DNA of 6,953 nucleotides. Origin: an uncultured Ectothiorhodospiraceae bacterium (GTDB lineage Bacteria > Pseudomonadota > Gammaproteobacteria > UBA9214). Positions 5,057 through 6,953 of the stretch are shown here, one piece after another. The notes beneath the pieces were generated by a model. It was not told where the DNA came from. It did not search any database and saw only the letters and a program-made list of their open reading frames with translations. Within the stretch, counting starts at the first letter, position 1; the number at the start of each line of letters is the position of its first letter. Made by a program: the position numbers and the translations under genes. The stretch spans positions 1-6,953 of the forward strand of contig CAMYKJ010000091.1 of the NCBI GenBank assembly GCA_947258945.1, given 5' to 3'.

Positions 5057-6490
5057 ATGCAAACAGAATTCAGGGTCCTGGTATTAGAGTCTGATCCCAC
5101 TATCGGCAAGGAACTGCAGTCCGTGCTGAATTTCATCGGCTCCAGCCCGGTGCTGGTGAAGGATGTCGACCGCTGGAAGGAAGCCGTTGACGATAAGGAA
5201 CAGCTGCAGGCCGTCATGCTGGGCTCGTGCAATTCGGGTAAACAGCTGTCTGCCATTCTCAACGAGATCCACCAGTTTGATGAGCACCTGCCCGTGTATC
5301 TCCTGAGTGACAAGGGCAAGGAACCCACGGTCACCATTGATTCGGGTTCGTGCATCCTGGGACGGCTGGAGTTGCCGCCGAATTACACCCAGCTGACCAG
5401 CGCGCTGCACCAGGCGGAAATCTATACCGAGTCTCACCGGGCGTCGCCGTCAGAACAGCGGCCGGTCGACCTGTTTCGCAGCCTGGTAGGCAGCAGCCGG
5501 GCCATTCAGAATGTCCGCAAACTTATCCAGCAGGTGGCTGACAGCGACGCGAATGTCCTGATACTGGGTGAGTCGGGTACCGGCAAGGAAGTCGTTGCAA
5601 GGAACCTGCACTATTACTCAACGCGTCGTGACAAGCCGTTTGTTCCCGTAAACTGCGGCGCAATTCCGGGTGACCTGCTTGAGTCGGAGCTGTTCGGACA
5701 CCGCAAGGGCGCCTTTACCGGGGCGATCAACGATCGCCAGGGCCGCTTCGAAATGGCGGAGGGCGGCACACTGTTCCTCGACGAGATCGGGGACATGAGC
5801 CTGCAGATGCAGGTGAAGATACTGCGCGTCCTGCAGGAACGCACCTTCGAGCGGGTCGGCTCGAACAAGAGTATTACCTCGGATGTCCGCATCATTGCAG
5901 CCACCCACAGGAATCTCGAGGAAGCGATCGTGCAGGGCGAATTTCGTGAAGATCTTTTCTATCGCCTGAACGTATTTCCGATCGAGATGCCTTCGCTGGC
6001 AGACCGCGTAGAGGATATCCCGCTGCTCGTCAACGAACTGGTGCGTCGCATCGAGTACGAGAAACGCGGTTCCGTCCGGCTCTCCCCGGGCGCGATTTAT
6101 TCACTGTGCCAGTACAACTTCCCAGGCAATGTCAGGGAGCTGGCGAACCTGATCGAGCGGTTGGCAATCCTGCATCCATACGGGGTGGTCGATGCCGGTG
6201 ATCTGCCGGAGAAGTTTCGTCAGCACGATCCCGGGCACGACGATGAACTGCCGGCACAGGTGGCTGATGCCCTGATCGGAACACCGGTCACATCACACGA
6301 TCTCGATCCGCGCCTGCCGCGTGATGGCATGAACCTGAAAGAACACCTCAGCCTGCTTGAGGTGAGTTATATCAAGCAGGCCCTGGCCGATACCGGCGGC
6401 GTCGTGGCACATGCCGCCAAGCGGCTCGGTATGCGCCGTACAACCCTGGTCGAGAAGTTGCGCAAGTACGGCATGCAGCGCCAGTCCTGA
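5057..6490 (+). CDS. fleQ: FleQ, sigma-54-dependent master flagellar regulator
   Basis: FleQ is an AAA+ activator that works with RNA polymerase sigma-54 to start flagellar gene expression; in Pseudomonas it also switches exopolysaccharide genes in response to c-di-GMP. Numbered from the ATG at 5057, an N-terminal FleQ receiver-like domain covers about 5-123 and lacks a normal phosphorylation site. The AAA+ domain has Walker A GESGTGKE (171-178), the sigma-54 contact loop GAFTGA (218-223), Walker [12 protein letters not shown] (236-246) and the arginine region [11 protein letters not shown] Fis-type helix-turn-helix lies at about 449-472. The c-di-GMP contacts known in Pseudomonas FleQ are all present: LFRS (139-142), RN (182-183) and ExxxR (327-331). 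The length (478 codons with stop) matches P. aeruginosa FleQ (490 residues) closely. An ATG at 5051 is also in frame, but GGGA at 5047-5050 touches it. The same GGGA is six bases from 5057, so I prefer 5057. The gene appears intact. Confidence 0.96.
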   Translation: MQTEFRVLVLESDPTIGKELQSVLNFIGSSPVLVKDVDRWKEAVDDKEQLQAVMLGSCNSGKQLSAILNEIHQFDEHLPVYLLSDKGKEPTVTIDSGSCILGRLELPPNYTQLTSALHQAEIYTESHRASPSEQRPVDLFRSLVGSSRAIQNVRKLIQQVADSDANVLILGESGTGKEVVARNLHYYSTRRDKPFVPVNCGAIPGDLLESELFGHRKGAFTGAINDRQGRFEMAEGGTLFLDEIGDMSLQMQVKILRVLQERTFERVGSNKSITSDVRIIAATHRNLEEAIVQGEFREDLFYRLNVFPIEMPSLADRVEDIPLLVNELVRRIEYEKRGSVRLSPGAIYSLCQYNFPGNVRELANLIERLAILHPYGVVDAGDLPEKFRQHDPGHDDELPAQVADALIGTPVTSHDLDPRLPRDGMNLKEHLSLLEVSYIKQALADTGGVVAHAAKRLGMRRTTLVEKLRKYGMQRQS

Positions 6491-6542
6491 CCCTCGCTCT
6501 ACAGCGCGCAGCTCCATCTCAAGTGCCATTTTTTCAACGTCT

Positions 6543-6564
6543 GCCCGGCCTTTATTTGCCGGGC
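6543..6564 (+). terminator. Hairpin after fleQ, possible terminator
   Basis: GCCCGGC (6543-6549) and GCCGGGC (6558-6564) form a perfect 7-bp stem with an 8-nt loop, about 50 nt after the fleQ stop. No T-run follows, so termination is uncertain. T6 lies upstream at about 6530-6535. Confidence 0.35.
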
Positions 6565-6666
6565 GGGCTGTGCTAGATTCCGCCCTAACAGCAAGTATAT
6601 AAAGTTAATAACAACGTCTATTGTTGTCGGGGTAATCGCAAGTGTTCGTCTGACCTGAAGGCCTGA

Positions 6667-6688
6667 CCGGGCTGCTCGGGTGGTTTTT
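6667..6688 (+). terminator. Weak terminator-like hairpin with T-run
   Basis: CCGGG-CTG-CTCGG (6667-6679) can form a five-pair stem with one G-U pair, followed by TTTTT at 6684-6688 and further T-rich sequence. Together with an extended -10-like TGC-TAGATT at 6571-6579, it could bound a transcript of about 100 nt, or serve as an attenuator before the next gene. Apart from these and the hairpin at 6543-6564 I see no gene between 6491 and 6764. Confidence 0.3.
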
Positions 6689-6786
6689 GTTGTTTGCTGT
6701 TTAACATGCGGTTGCACGACGCAGCGCTCGCCTGTGCGGCCTGCAAAATACAGTAAAAAATATAATGACTGAAAAAAATACAAAGC

Positions 6787-6795
6787 GGGGGGGGG
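6787..6795. repeat. Run of nine G just before the last gene
   Basis: Nine consecutive G lie 27 bases before the ATG at 6822 and 20 bases after an in-frame ATG at 6765. Runs of this length are prone to slippage. It lies either in the leader or in the first codons of the gene, depending on the true start. Confidence 0.9.
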
Positions 6796-6821
6796 TTGCC
6801 GGCATGGAGGCCGGTAATTGC

Positions 6822-6953
6822 ATGCAAGTCCGCGTCGGATCACATTATCATTCTCGCGACTATAAATATGTTCTGCGTCTGTCGGGCGAGGAGCTCGCGG
6901 TAGTCAGGAAATACCGCGATGAACTGGTCGCCTGTACCGCGGGTTTTGCCGAA
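6822..6953 (+). CDS. 5' end of an unidentified gene, possibly a globin-type sensor protein
   Basis: An open frame runs off the window edge. From the ATG at 6822 it reads MQVRVGSHYHSRDYKYVLRL and continues through GEELAVVRKYRDELVACTAGFAE, 44 residues with good codon character. GGAGG at 6806-6810 lies 11 bases before this ATG, which is somewhat long. In-frame ATGs at 6804 and 6765 would add 6 or 19 residues, the longer form passing through the G-run. The LxLSxEELxxVRKYRDEL pattern is reminiscent of the first helices of protoglobin/globin-coupled sensor domains, which often precede diguanylate cyclase or chemoreceptor modules. With only 44 residues this is a guess, and the gene is best called hypothetical. 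Confidence 0.5.
   Translation, partial: MQVRVGSHYHSRDYKYVLRLSGEELAVVRKYRDELVACTAGFAE

Noticed and set aside
6586..6764. c-di-GMP riboswitch in the leader of the last gene
   Set aside because: I looked for the conserved GEMM core and receptor features and did not see them.

Overview
The window looks like chromosomal DNA from a GC-rich gammaproteobacterium with a polar-type flagellar regulatory system. The evidence is a full-length FleQ-type master flagellar regulator of the Pseudomonas kind, a long RelA/SpoT-type alarmone enzyme, a membrane-anchored dynamin-like GTPase, and two tRNA genes that encode their own CCA ends. The lineage is inferred from protein resemblance only.

Layout: (1) 32-1506, a dynamin-like GTPase split over two reading frames. 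(2) 1507-1689, a spacer with a possible promoter and hairpin. (3) 1690-3828, a RelA-family (p)ppGpp enzyme. Its hydrolase residues are intact, but the synthetase domain lacks about 25 residues, including the catalytic ExQIRT block. (4) 3829-4023, two direct copies of a 57-bp sequence carrying the tRNA-Arg 3' end, 149 bp apart, around a row of four GC-rich triloop hairpins. (5) 4024-4185, tRNA-Arg(CCU) and tRNA-Ala(CGC), both on the minus strand. (6) 4186-4476, the tRNA promoter, competing inverted repeats and a short minus-strand FlgM-like gene. (7) 4477-5056, a long divergent intergenic region with a weak minus-strand open frame, a 12-bp palindrome, three near-perfect 49-bp tandem repeats and a strong sigma-70-like promoter. 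(8) 5057-6490, fleQ. (9) 6491-6821, a spacer with hairpins and a run of nine G. (10) 6822 to the end, the 5' end of an unidentified gene.

Biologically the window pairs stringent-response metabolism (RelA) with the top of a flagellar cascade (FleQ, which also keeps the residues FleQ uses to bind c-di-GMP) and a FlgM-like anti-sigma-28 protein. These are neighbours rather than one operon. Convergent tRNA genes separate relA from the flagellar part.

The most unusual points are the loss of the synthetase motif in relA, the duplicated tRNA-Arg 3' end with an inverted T-arm copy, and the 49-bp tandem repeats upstream of fleQ. Three genes within about 4.5 kb look damaged (dynamin frameshift, relA internal deletion, FlgM without a normal N-terminus), so assembly error has to be weighed against real gene decay. 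I found no CRISPR array, transposase or clear defence system.
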